This document shows positions 1 to 11,519 of a stretch of DNA of 64,000 nucleotides, piece after piece. The DNA is from Calliopsis andreniformis (lineage: Eukaryota > Arthropoda > Insecta > Hymenoptera > Andrenidae), in NCBI RefSeq assembly GCF_051401765.1, contig NW_027480507.1:434001-498000 (forward strand), written 5' to 3'. Position 1 is the first letter of the stretch; every line of letters begins with the position of its first letter. The notes under the pieces are model-generated. The model had not been told where the DNA came from. It searched no databases and was given only the letters and a program-made list of their open reading frames with translations. Both the position numbers and the translations under genes were made by a program.

Positions 1-120
1 TCAATCCTCAATATCCAATCATCAATATTCAATCTTCAATCCTCAATCCTCAATCCTCAATCGTCAATCCTCAAACCTCAATTCTCAATCCTCAATCCTC
101 AATCATCAGACCTCAAACAT

Positions 121-1910
121 CAACACTCAACCCTCAGTCCTCGTCCTCAATCCACAACCCTCAATCCTCAATCCTCAATATTCAATCCTCATTGTCCAAT
201 CCGCAATACCCAATCCTCAATCTTCAATCCGCAATCCTCAATCCTCAATCCTCAATCCTCAATCCTCAATCCTCAATCCTCAATCCTCAGTCCTCAAACC
301 TCAATCCTGAATCCTCAATCCTGAATCCTCAATCTTCAGCCCTCAGTCCTCAACAATCAGTTGTCAATCCTCAATCCTCAATAGAATATCATCAATTCAC
401 AGTTTTCAATCCTCAATCCACAATCCTCAATCTTCAATCCTCAATACTCAATCTTCAATCCTCAATCCTCAATCATCAATCCTCAATCCTCAATCCTCAA
501 TCGTCAGTCTTCAATACTCAATAATCAATATTCAATCCTCAATCCCCAGTCGCCAATGTTCAATCCTCAATCCTCAATCCTCAATCCTCAATCCTCAACC
601 TTCAATCATCAATAATCAACCTTCAATCCTCAATCCTCAATCTCCAATCCTCAATCCTCAATCCTCAATCATCAATCCTCAATCTTCAATACTCAATCCT
701 CAATCCTCAATCCTCAATCCTCAATACTCAACCATCAGTCCTCAATTCTCAATACTCAACAGAATATCCTGAATTCTCAGTATTCAATACTCAAACATCA
801 ATCCTCAACCCTCAGCCCTCATCCACAATCCTCAATCCTCAATCCTCAATCCTCAATCCTCAATATTGAATCCTCAATACTCAATCTTCAATCTTCAATA
901 CTCAATCCTCAATCCTCAATCCTAAATACTCAGTCCTCAAACCTCAATCCTGAATCCTCAATCCTGAATCCTCAATCTTCAGCCCTCAGTCCTCAACAAT
1001 GGGTTGTCAATCCTCAATCCTCAATTGAATATCATAAATTCACAGTTATCAATACTCAGTACTCAATCTGCAATCTTCAAATCTCTATTTACAAACATCA
1101 ATTCTCATCAGTCAGCCATCAACACTCAGTCCCCAATACTCAATCTTCAGTCCTCAATCCTCAATCCTCAATCCACAATACTCAATCCTCAATTCTCAAT
1201 CCTCAATCCTCAGTTCTCAGTCTTCAAACATCAATCCTCAACCCTCAGCCCTCATCCTCGATCCTCAATCCTCAATCCTCAATCCTCATTATTCATCGCA
1301 CTGCTCTCAACCATCATTACTCAATGCTCAATCATCAATACTCAATTCTCAATACTTAATAGAATATCCTGAATTCTCATGTTTCAATATTCAATCCACA
1401 ATACTCAATCATCGAATCTCAATCCTCAAACATCAATTCTCAACACTCAATGCTCAACCATCAGTCCCCAATCTTCAATAATCAATCCTCAATCCCCAAT
1501 CCTCAATATTCAACACACAATTCTCAGCAATCAATCCTCAATACTCAACCATCAAACCTCAATTCTCAATACTCAATAGAATATCCTGAATTCTCAGGAT
1601 TCAATACACAATCCGCAATATTCAATAATCAAACCTCAATTCTCAAACACAAATGGTGATCATTCAATCCTCAACCATCAGTCCTCAATCTTCAATCCTC
1701 AATCCTCTATCCTCAATCCTAAAGAGTCAATAATCAATCCTCAATCCTCAACCTTCGATCCTCAGTCCTCAAACCTCAATCCCTAATCCTCAACACTGAA
1801 TCCGCAATCTTCAGCCCTCAGTCCTCAACGATCAATTGTCAATCCACAACCCTCAATGGAATATCCTCAATTCACAGTTTTCAATCCTCAATCCACAATC
1901 CTCAATATTC
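121..1910. repeat. Higher-order block A, copy 1
   Basis: This 1.8-kb block returns at 21664-23447. The offset is 21,537 bp from about base 1000 onward and a few bases more before that, because the second copy carries a unit-length change near 21830. Shared tag order is: CCTCGTCCTC (137), TTGTCCAATCCGCAATAC (192), GAATATCATC (about 385), an EcoRI tag (771), ATGGGTTGTC (999), CATCGCACTGC (1294-1304), a second EcoRI tag (1371), a third (1588) and CAAATGGTG (about 1650). Small base differences between the copies are visible, for example CATAAATTC here (about 1033) against CATCAATTC in the other copy. Bases 1-120 are ordinary heptamers of the same array cut by the window edge. Confidence 0.85.
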
Positions 1911-3540
1911 AATCCTCAATACTCAATCTTCAATCCTCAATCCTCAATCATCAATCCTCAATCCTCAATCCTCAATCGTCAGTCTTCAATCCTCAATACT
2001 CAATCTTCAATCCTCAATCCCCAGTCGTCAATGTTCAATCCTCAATGCTCAATCCTCAATCCTCAATCCTCAATATTCAGTCCTCAATTCTCAACCTTCA
2101 ATCCTCAATCCTCAATCCTCAATCCTCAGTCCTCGTCCTCAATCCACAACCCTCAATCCTCGATCCTCAATCTTCAATCATCAATATTCAATCTTCAATC
2201 CCCAATGCTCATTCCTCAATCCTCAATCCTCAATCCTCAATGTTCAATCCGCAATACCCAATCCTCAATCTTCAATACTCAATCCTCAATCCTCAATCCT
2301 CAATCCTCAATACTCAACCATCAATTCTCAATTCTCAATACTCAATAGAATATCCTGAATTCTCAGGATTCAATACACAAACATCAATCCTCAAACCTCA
2401 GCCCTCATCCTCAATCCTCAATCCTCAATCCTCAATCCTCAATATTCAATCCTCAATACTCAACCTTCAATCCTCAATCCTCAATCCTCAACCCTCAGTC
2501 CTCAATCCTCAGTCATCAATCCTCAATCTTCAATACTCAATCCTCAATGCTGAATCATCAATCCTCAATCCTCAATCCTTATTCTTCAATCCTCAATACC
2601 CAATTCTCAATCTTCAATCCTCAATCCTCAACCCTCAATTCTCAATCCTCAATCCTCAATCCTCAGACCTCAGACATCAATACTCAACCCTCAGACCTCG
2701 TCCTCTATCCACAACCCTCAATCCTCAATCCTCAATCTTCAATCCTCAGTCCTCAAACCTCAATCCTGAATCCTCAATCCTCAATCCTCAATCTTCAGAC
2801 CTCAGTCCCCAACAATCAGTTGCCAAACCTCAATCCTCAATTGAATATCATCAATTCACAGTTTTCAATACTCAATACTCAATCTGCAATCTTCAAATCT
2901 CTATCCACAGACATCAATTCTCATCAGTCAGCCCTCAACACTCAGTCCCCAATCCTCAATCTTCAGTCCTCAATCCTCAATCCTCAATCCACAATCCTCA
3001 ATCCTCAATTCTCAATCCTCAATCCTCAGTTCTCAGTCCTCAAACCTCAATCCTCAACCCTCAGCCCTCATCCTCGATCCTCAATCCTCAATCTTCAATC
3101 CTCATTATTCATCGCACTGCCCTCAACCATCATTACTCAATACTCAATCATCATTCCTCAATTCTCAATACTCAACAGAATATCCTGAATTCTCAGGATT
3201 CAATACTCAATCCGCAATATTCAATAATCAAACCTCAATCCCCAAACATAAATGGTGAACACTCAATCCTCAACCATCAGTCCTCAATCTTCAATCCTCA
3301 ATCCTCAATCCTCAATCCTCAAGAGTCAATACTCAATCCTCAATCCTCAATACTCATTCTTCAATCCTCAATCCTCAATCCTCAACCTTCAATCCTCAAT
3401 ACTCAATCTTCAATCCTCAATCCTCAATCCTCAATCCTCAATCCTCATTCTTCAATCCTCAATACCCAATCATCAATCTTCAATCCTCAATCCTCAATCC
3501 TCAATTCTCAATCCTCAATCCTCTATCCTCTGACCTAAAA
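1890..3540. repeat. Higher-order block B, mosaic of tags seen elsewhere
   Basis: Bases 1890-2420 follow the same tag order as 55490-56085: CCCCAGTCGTC, then CCTCGTCCTC, CCCCAATGCTC, TTCAATCCGCAATAC and the EcoRI tag at 2357. The 55-kb copy carries about 70 bp more before its CCTCGTCCTC tag. From about 2760 to 3540 the order switches to that of 34.1-35.1 kb: TGCCAAACC (2821), ATCTCTATCCACAGACATC, CATCGCACTGC (3110-3120), EcoRI (3187), AAATGGTGAAC (about 3251), AAGAGTC and CTCTGACCTAAAACATC. The block therefore joins two segments that lie 20 kb apart further right in the window. A 560-codon open frame runs through it, but it is only the repeat read in frame. Confidence 0.7.
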
Positions 3541-3554
3541 CATCAATACTCAAC

Positions 3555-4365
3555 CCGCAGTCCTCGTCCTCAATCCACAACCCTCAATCCTCAATACTCA
3601 ATATCCAATCATGAATATTCAACCTTCAATCCACAATCCTCAATCCTCAATCGTCAATCTTCAATCCTCAATTCTCAATCCTCAATCCTCAATCCTCAGA
3701 CCTCAGTCCTCAACAATCAGTTGTTAATCCTCAATCCTCAATAGAATATCATCAATTCACAGTTTTCAATCCTCAATCCACAATCCTCAATCTTCAATCC
3801 TCAATACTCAATCTTGAATCCTCAATCCTCAATCATCAATCCTCAATCCTCAATCCTGAATCGTCAGTCTTCAATCCTCAATACTCAATATTCAATCCTC
3901 AATCCCCAGTCGCCAATGTTCAATCCTCAATCCTCAATCCTCAATCCTCAATCCTCAACCTTCAATCCTCAATAATCAACCTTCAATCCTCAATCCTCAA
4001 TCCTCAATCCTCAATACTCAATCCTCAATCATCAATCCTCAATCTTCAATACTCAATCCTCAATCCTCAATCCTCAATCCTCAATCCTCAGTACTCAACC
4101 ATCAGTCCTCAATTCTCAATACTCAACAGAATATCCTGAATTCTCAGGATTCAATACTCAAACATCAATCCTCAACCCTCAGCCCTCATCCACAATCCTC
4201 AATCCTCAATCCTCGATCCTCAATCCTCAATATTCAATCCTCAATACTCAATCTTCAATCTTCAATCCTCAATCCTCAATCCTCAATCCTAAATCCTCAG
4301 TCCTCAAACCTCAATCCAGAATCCTCAATCCTGAATCCTCAATCGTCAGCCCTCAGTCCTCAACA
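3555..4365. repeat. Partial second copy of the first 1 kb
   Basis: Tag order and most variant heptamers match 195-998 at an offset of 3,360 bp, rising to 3,367 bp by the EcoRI tag (771 and 4138): CAATCAGTTGT, GAATATCATC, CCCCAGTCGCC, AACCATCAGTCC, EcoRI, CTCATCCACAATCC and ATGGGTTGTC. The 7-bp change in offset is one heptamer gained or lost between the copies. Confidence 0.75.
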
Positions 4366-4800
4366 ATGGGTTGTCAATCCTCAATCCTCAACAGAATATC
4401 CTCAATTCACAGTTTTCAATACTCAATACTCAATCTGCAATCTTCCAACCTCTATCCACAAACATCAATTCTCATCACTCAACCCTCAACACTCAGTCCC
4501 CAATCCTCAATATTCAGTCCTCAATCCTCAATCCTCAATCCACAATCCTCAATCTTCAATCCTCAAAACTCAATCTTCAATCCTCAGTCCTCAATAATCA
4601 ATCCTCAATCCTCAATCCTCAATCGTCAGTCTCCAATCCTCAATACTCAATCTTCAATCCTCAATCCCCAGTCGTCAATCTTCAATCCTCAATGCTCAAG
4701 CCTCAATCCTCAATCCTCAATATTCAATCCTCAATACTCAACCTTCAATCCTCAATCCTCAATCCTCAATCCTCAATCCTCAATCCTCAATCATCGATCC

Positions 4801-5343
4801 TCAATCTTCAATACTCAATCCTCAATCCTCAATCCTCAATCCTCAATACTCAACCATCAATCCTCAATTCTCAATACTCAACAGAATATCTTGAATTCTC
4901 AGTATTCAATACTCAAACGTCAATACTCAACCCTCAGCCCTTATCTTCAATCCACAATCCTCAATCCTCAATCCTCAATATTCAATCCTCAATACTCAAT
5001 CTTCAATCTTCAATCCTCAATCCTCAATCCTCAATCCTAAATCCTCAGTCCTCAAACCTCAATCCTGAATCCTCAATCCTGAATCCTCAATCTTCAGCCC
5101 TCAGTCCTCAACAATGGGTCGTCAATCATCAATCCTCAATAGAATATCCTCAATTCACAGTTTTCAATACTCAATACTCAATCTGCATCCTTCCAACCTC
5201 TATCCACAAACATCAATTCTCATCACTCAACCCTCAACACTCAGTACTCAACGTTCAATCCTCAATCCTCAATTCTCAATCCTCAATCCTCAATATTGAA
5301 TCTTCAATCCTAAACCCTCAATCCTCAGTCCCCAATCCTCAAT
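4801..5343. repeat. Block C upstream segment, copy 1
   Basis: Matches 7751-8293 at an offset of 2,950 bp. Shared tags are the EcoRI variant GAATATCTTGAATTC (4893), CCCTTATCTTC, ATGGGTCGTC (5114), TGCATCCTTCCAACC and TATTGAATC. The two copies look identical apart from isolated bases, for example CAGTCC against CAGCCC in the unit next to 5045 and 7996. Confidence 0.85.
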
Positions 5344-5691
5344 CTTCAATCCTCAATCCTCAATACTCAATCCTCAATCCTCAATCCTCAATCTTCAACC
5401 CTCAATACTCAATCTTCAATCCTCAATCCTCAATCCTCAATCCTCAATCCTCAATCCTCAATCCTCATTCTTCAACCCTGAATCCTCAATCCCCAATCCT
5501 CCATCCTTAATCCTCATTCCTCAATCCTCAATACCCAATCCTCAATCTTCAGTCCTCAATCCTCAATCCTCAATTCTCAATCCTCAATCCTCCATCCTCA
5601 GACCTCAAGCATCAATACTCAACCCTCAGTCCTCGTTCTCAATCCACAACCCTCAATCCTCAATACTCAATCTTCAATCATCAATATTCAA
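5344..5691. repeat. Block C segment missing from the second copy
   Basis: This stretch of about 349 bp lies between two segments that are adjacent in the second copy (junction at 8291-8297). It holds ordinary variant heptamers, including CCTCCATCCTTAATCC and CTCGTTCTC. The sequence AATCTTC occurs at both ends (5341-5347 and 5690-5696), so the loss could have been a slip or exchange between these short matches. Confidence 0.8.
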
Positions 5692-7750
5692 TCTTCTATC
5701 CTCAATCCTCAATCCTCAATCCCCAATCCTCAATCCTCAATGTTCAATCTGCAATACCCAATCCTCAATCTTCAATCCTCTAGCCTCAATCCTCAATCCT
5801 CAATCCTCAATCCTCAATCCTCAGTCCTCAAACCTCAATCCTCAATCATCAATCCTCTATCTTCAATCCTCAATACTCAATCTTCAATCCTCAATCCTCA
5901 GTCCTCAATCCTCAATCATTAATCCTCAATCCTCAATACTCAATCCTCAATCCTCAATACTCATTCTTCAATCCTCAATCCTCAATCCTCAATACTCAAT
6001 CCTCAATCTTCAATCCTCAATACTCAATCTTCAATCCTCAACACTCAATCCTCAACCCTCACTACTCATTCTGCAATCCTCATTCCTCAATCCTCAATAT
6101 TCAATCCTCAATACTCGATCTTCAATCCTCGATCCTCAATCCTCAATCCTCAATCCTCATTCTTCAATCCTCAATACCCAATCCTCAATCTTCAATCCTC
6201 AATCCTCAATTCTCAATCCTCAATCCTCAATCCTCAGACCTCAAACATCAGTACTCAACCCTCAGTCCTCTTCCTCAATCCACAACCCTCAATCCTGAAA
6301 TCTCAATATTCAATCATCAATATTCAATCTTCAATCCTCAATCCTCAATCCTCAATCCTCAATCCTCAATCCCCAATGTTCAATCAGCAGTACCCAATCC
6401 TCAATCTTCAATCCTCATTCCTCAATATTCGATCCTCAATACTCAATCCTCAATCCTCAGTCCTCAATCCTCAATCCTGAATCCTCAATCCTGAATCCTC
6501 AATCTTCAGCACTCAGTCCTCGACAATCAGTTGTCGATCCTCAATCCTCAATTGAATATCATCAATTCACAGTTTTCAATACTCAGTACTCAATCTGCAA
6601 TCTTCAAATCTCTATCCACAAACATCAATTCTCATCAGTCAGCTATCAACACTCTGTCCCCAATCCTCAATCTTCAGTCCTCAATCCTCAATCCTCAATC
6701 CTCATTATTCATCGCACTGCCCTCAACCATCATTACTCAATACTCAATCATCAAACCTCAATTCTCAATACTCAATGGAATATCCTGAATTCTCAGGATT
6801 CAATACTCAATGCGCAATATTCAATAATCAAACCTCAATCCTCAAACATAAATGGTGAACACTCAATCCTCAACCATCAGTCCTCAATCTTCAATCCTCA
6901 ATCCTCAATCCTCAATCCTCAATCCTCAACCCTCAATCCTCAGTCCTCAATCCTCAATCATCAATCCTCAATACTCAATCTTCAATCCTCAACCCTCAAT
7001 TCTCAATCCTCAATCCTCATTCTTCAACCCTGAATCCTCAATCCCCAATCCTCCATCCTTAATCCTCATTCCTCAATCCTCAATACCCAATCCTCAATCT
7101 CCAGTCCTCAATCCTCAATCCTCAATTCTCAATCCTCAATCCTCCATCCTCAGACCTCAAGCATCAATACTTAACCCTCAGTTCTCGTTCTCAATCCACA
7201 ACCCTCAATCCTCAATACTCAATCTTCAATCATCAATATTCAATCTTCTATCCTCAATCCTCAATCCTCAATCCCCAATCCTCAATCCTCAATGCTCAAT
7301 CCGCAATACCCAATCCTCAATCTTCAATCCTCTAGCCTCAATCCTCAGTCCTCAATCCTCAATCCTCAATCCTCAGTCCTCAAACCTCAATTCTCAATCA
7401 TCAATCCTCTATCTTCAATCCTCAATACTCAATCTTCAATCCTCAATCCTCAATCCTCAATCCTCAATCCTCAATCATTAATCCTCAATCCTCAATACTC
7501 AATCCTCAATCCTCAATACTCATTCTTCAATCCTCAATCCTCAATCCTCAATCCTCAATCCTCAATCCTCAATCTTCAATCCTCAATACTCAATCTTCAA
7601 TCCTCAACACTCAATCCTCAACCCTCACTACTCATTCTTCAATCCTCATTCCTCAATCCTCAATATTCAATCCTCAATACTCGATCTTCAATCCTCGATC
7701 CTCAATCCTCAATCCTCAATCCTCATTCTTCAATCCTCAATACCCAATCC
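5692..7750. repeat. Block C main segment, copy 1 (2,601-bp tandem pair)
   Basis: Nearly identical to 8293-10351 at a constant offset of 2,601 bp over about 2.06 kb. I noticed only scattered single-base differences, for example CTCTTCC against CTCGTCC (about 6269), TATTCGATCC against TACTCGATCC (about 6428), CAGCACTC against CAGCCCTC (about 6510), and CAGTCC against CAGGCC (about 6941 and 9542). Internal tags include GTTGTCGATCC, CATCGCACTGC (6710-6720), an EcoRI tag at 6787 and CCACTACTC-like runs of CCCTCACTAC. The constant offset means no heptamer was gained or lost across 2 kb. Confidence 0.9.
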
Positions 7751-8293
7751 TCAATCTTCAATACTCAATCCTCAATCCTCAATCCTCAATCCTCAATACT
7801 CAACCATCAATCCTCAATTCTCAATACTCAACAGAATATCTTGAATTCTCAGTATTCAATACTCAAACGTCAATACTCAACCCTCAGCCCTTATCTTCAA
7901 TCCACAATCCTCAATCCTCAATCCTCAATATTCAATCCTCAATACTCAATCTTCAATCTTCAATCCTCAATCCTCAATCCTCAATCCTAAATCCTCAGCC
8001 CTCAAACCTCAATCCTGAATCCTCAATCCTGAATCCTCAATCTTCAGCCCTCAGTCCTCAACAATGGGTCGTCAATCATCAATCCTCAATAGAATATCCT
8101 CAATTCACAGTTTTCAATACTCAATACTCAATCTGCATCCTTCCAACCTCTATCCACAAACATCAATTCTCATCACTCAACCCTCAACACTCAGTACTCA
8201 ACGTTCAATCCTCAATCCTCAATTCTCAATCCTCAATCCTCAATATTGAATCTTCAATCCTAAACCCTCAATCCTCAGTCCCCAATCCTCAAT
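7751..8293. repeat. Block C upstream segment, copy 2
   Basis: Second copy of 4801-5343. At about 7750 the sequence switches from a context ending in AATACCCAATCC, the continuation of copy 1 of the main segment, into this segment. That point is the junction between the two tandem copies of block C. Confidence 0.85.
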
Positions 8294-10351
8294 CTTCTAT
8301 CCTCAATCCTCAATCCTCAATCCCCAATCCTCAATCCTCAATGTTCAATCTGCAATACCCAATCCTCAATCTTCAATCCTCTAGCCTCAATCCTCAATCC
8401 TCAATCCTCAATCCTCAATCCTCAGTCCTCAAACCTCAATCCTCAATCATCAATCCTCTATCTTCAATCCTCAATACTCAATCTTCAATCCTCAATCCTC
8501 AATCCTCAATCCTCAATCATTAATCCTCAATCCTCAATACTCAATCCTCAATCCTCAATACTCATTCTTCAATCCTCAATCCTCAATCCTCAATACTCAA
8601 TCCTCAATCTTCAATCCTCAATACTCAATCTTCAATCCTCAACACTCAATCCTCAACCCTCACTACTCATTCTGCAATCCTCATTCCTCAATCCTCAATA
8701 TTCAATCCTCAATACTCGATCTTCAATCCTCGATCCTCAATCCTCAATCCTCAATCCTCATTCTTCAATCCTCAATACCCAATCCTCAATCTTCAATCCT
8801 CAATCCTCAATTCTCAATCCTCAATCCTCAATCCTCAGACCTCAAACATCAGTACTCAACCCTCAGTCCTCGTCCTCAATCCACAACCCTCAATCCTGAA
8901 ATCTCAATATTCAATCATCAATATTCAATCTTCAATCCTCAATCCTCAATCCTCAATCCTCAATCCTCAATCCCCAATGTTCAATCAGCAGTACCCAATC
9001 CTCAATCTTCAATCCTCATTCCTCAATACTCGATCCTCAATACTCAATCCTCAATCCTCAGTCCTCAATCCTCAATCCTGAATCCTCAATCCTGAATCCT
9101 CAATCTTCAGCCCTCAGTCCTCGACAATCAGTTGTCGATCCTCAATCCTCAATTGAATATCATCAATTCACAGTTTTCAATACTCAGTACTCAATCTGCA
9201 ATCTTCAAATCTCTATCCACAAACATCAATTCTCATCAGTCAGCTATCAACACTCTGTCCCCATTCCTCAATCTTCAGTCCTCAATCCTCAATCCTCAAT
9301 CCTCATTATTCATCGCACTGCCCTCAACCATCATTACTCAATACTCAATCATCAAACCTCAATTCTCAATACTCAATGGAATATCCTGAATTCTCAGGAT
9401 TCAATACTCAATGCGCAATATTCAATAATCAAACCTCAATCCTCAAACATAAATGGTGAACACTCAATCCTCAACCATCAGTCCTCAATCTTCAATCCTC
9501 AATCCTCAATCCTCAATCCTCAATCCTCAACCCTCAATCCTCAGGCCTCAATCCTCAATCATCAATCCTCAATACTCAATCTTCAATCCTCAACCCTCAA
9601 TTCTCAATCCTCAATCCTCATTCTTCAACCCTGAATCCTCAATCCCCAATCCTCCATCCTTAATCCTCATTCCTCAATCCTCAATACCCAATCCTCAATC
9701 TCCAGTCCTCAATCCTCAATCCTCAATTCTCAATCCTCAATCCTCCATCCTCAGACCTCAAGCATCAATACTTAACCCTCAGTTCTCGTTCTCAATCCAC
9801 AACCCTCAATCCTCAATACTCAATCTTCAATCATCCATATTCAATCTTCTATCCTCAATCCTCAATCCTCAATCCCCAATCCTCAATCCTCAATGCTCAA
9901 TCCGCAATACCCAATCCTCAATCTTCAATCCTCTAGCCTCAATCCTCAGTCCTCAATCCTCAATCCTCAATCATCAGTCCTCAAACCTCAATTCTCAATC
10001 ATCAATCCTCTATCTTCAATCCTCAATACTCAATCTTCAATCCTCAATCCTCAATCCTCAATCCTCAATCCTCAATCATTAATCCTCAATCCTCAATACT
10101 CAATCCTCAATCCTCAATACTCATTCTTCAATCCTCAATCCTCAATCCTCAATCCTCAATCCTCAATCCTCAATCTTCAATCCTCAATACTCAATCTTCA
10201 ATCCTCAACACTCAATCCTCAACCCTCACTACTCATTCTTCAATCCTCATTCCTCAATCCTCAATATTCAATCCTCAATACTCGATCTTCAATCCTCGAT
10301 CCTCAATCCTCAATCCTCAATCCTCATTCTTCAATCCTCAATACCCAATCC
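8293..10351. repeat. Block C main segment, copy 2
   Basis: Second copy of 5692-7750. Its left edge is fused directly to the upstream segment because of the 349-bp loss. Beyond about 10351 it continues into the same CCTCAGACCTCAAACATC tag that follows 6169 and 8770, so the family has a third, diverged copy starting there. Confidence 0.9.
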
Positions 10352-11519
10352 TCAATCTTCAATCCTCAATCCTCAATCCTCAATTCTCAATCCTCAATCC
10401 TCAATCCTCAGACCTCAAACATCAATACTCAACCCTCAGTCCTCGTCCTCAATCCACAACCCTCAATCCTCAAATCTCAATATTCAATCATCAATATTCA
10501 ATCTTCAATCCTCAATCCTCAATCCTCAATCCTCAATCCTCAATCCTCAATGTTCAATCCGAAGTACCCAATCCTCAATCTTCAATCCTCATTCCTCAAT
10601 ACTCGATCCTCAATCCTCAATCCTCAACCTTCAATCCTCAATACTCAATCTTCAATCCTCAATCCTCAATAGAATATCCTCAATTCACAGTTTTCAATAC
10701 TCAATACTCAATCTGCAACCTTCCAACCTCTATCCACAAACATCAATTCTCATCACTCAACCCTCAACACTCAGTCCTCAACGTTCAATCCTCAATCCTC
10801 AATCCTCAATCTTCAATACTCAATACTGAATATTCAATCATCAATCCTCAATCCGCAATCCTCAATCCTCAATCCTCATTCTTCAATCCTGAATCCTCAA
10901 TCCCCAGTCCTCCATCCTTAATCCTCATTCCTCAATCCTCAATACCAAATCCTCAATCTTCAATCCTCAATCCTCAATCCTCAATTCTCAATCCTCAATC
11001 CTCAATCCTCAGACCTCAAGCATCAATATTCAACCCTCAGCCCTCGTCCTCCATCCACAACCCTCAATCCTCAATCCTCAATATTCAATCATCAATATTC
11101 AATCTTCAATCCTCAATCCTCAATCCTCAATCCTCAATCCTCAATCCTCAATCCTCAATGTTCAATCCGGAGTACCCAATCCTCAATCTTCAATCCTCAT
11201 TCCTCAATACTCGATCCTCAATACTCAATCCTCAATCCTCGGTCCTCAAACCTCAATCCTGAATCCTCAATCCTGAATCCTCAACCTTCAGCCCTCAGTC
11301 CTCAACAGTCAGTAGTCAGTCCTCAATCCTCAATAGAATATCATCAATTCACAGTTTTCAATACTCAATACTCAATCTGCAGTCTTCAAATCTCTATCCA
11401 CAAACATCAATCCTCATCACTCAACCCTCAACACTCAATCCCCAATCCTCAATCTTCAGTCCTCAATCCTCAATCCTCAATCCACAATCCTCAATCTTCA
11501 ATCCTCAATCTTCAGTACT
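10352..11519. repeat. Linking segment between blocks C and D
   Basis: Ordinary satellite with two GAATAT/CACAGTTTTC tags (about 10690 and 11350). Bases 10825-11100 match 15509-15785 at an offset of 4,684 bp, starting at TACTGAATATTC and running through CCCCAGTCCTCCATCC. The linking segment on the left of block D copy 1 is thus partly repeated on the left of copy 2. Confidence 0.7.

Noticed and set aside
1856..3538. 560-codon open frame and the many 60-450-codon frames as coding sequences
   Set aside because: They begin and end at chance variants (ATG from AATGTTC or ATGGG; stops from CCTGAAT, CCTAAAT or AATAGAAT) and show no feature beyond the satellite unit. The apparent conservation of frames between copies follows from duplication of the DNA.
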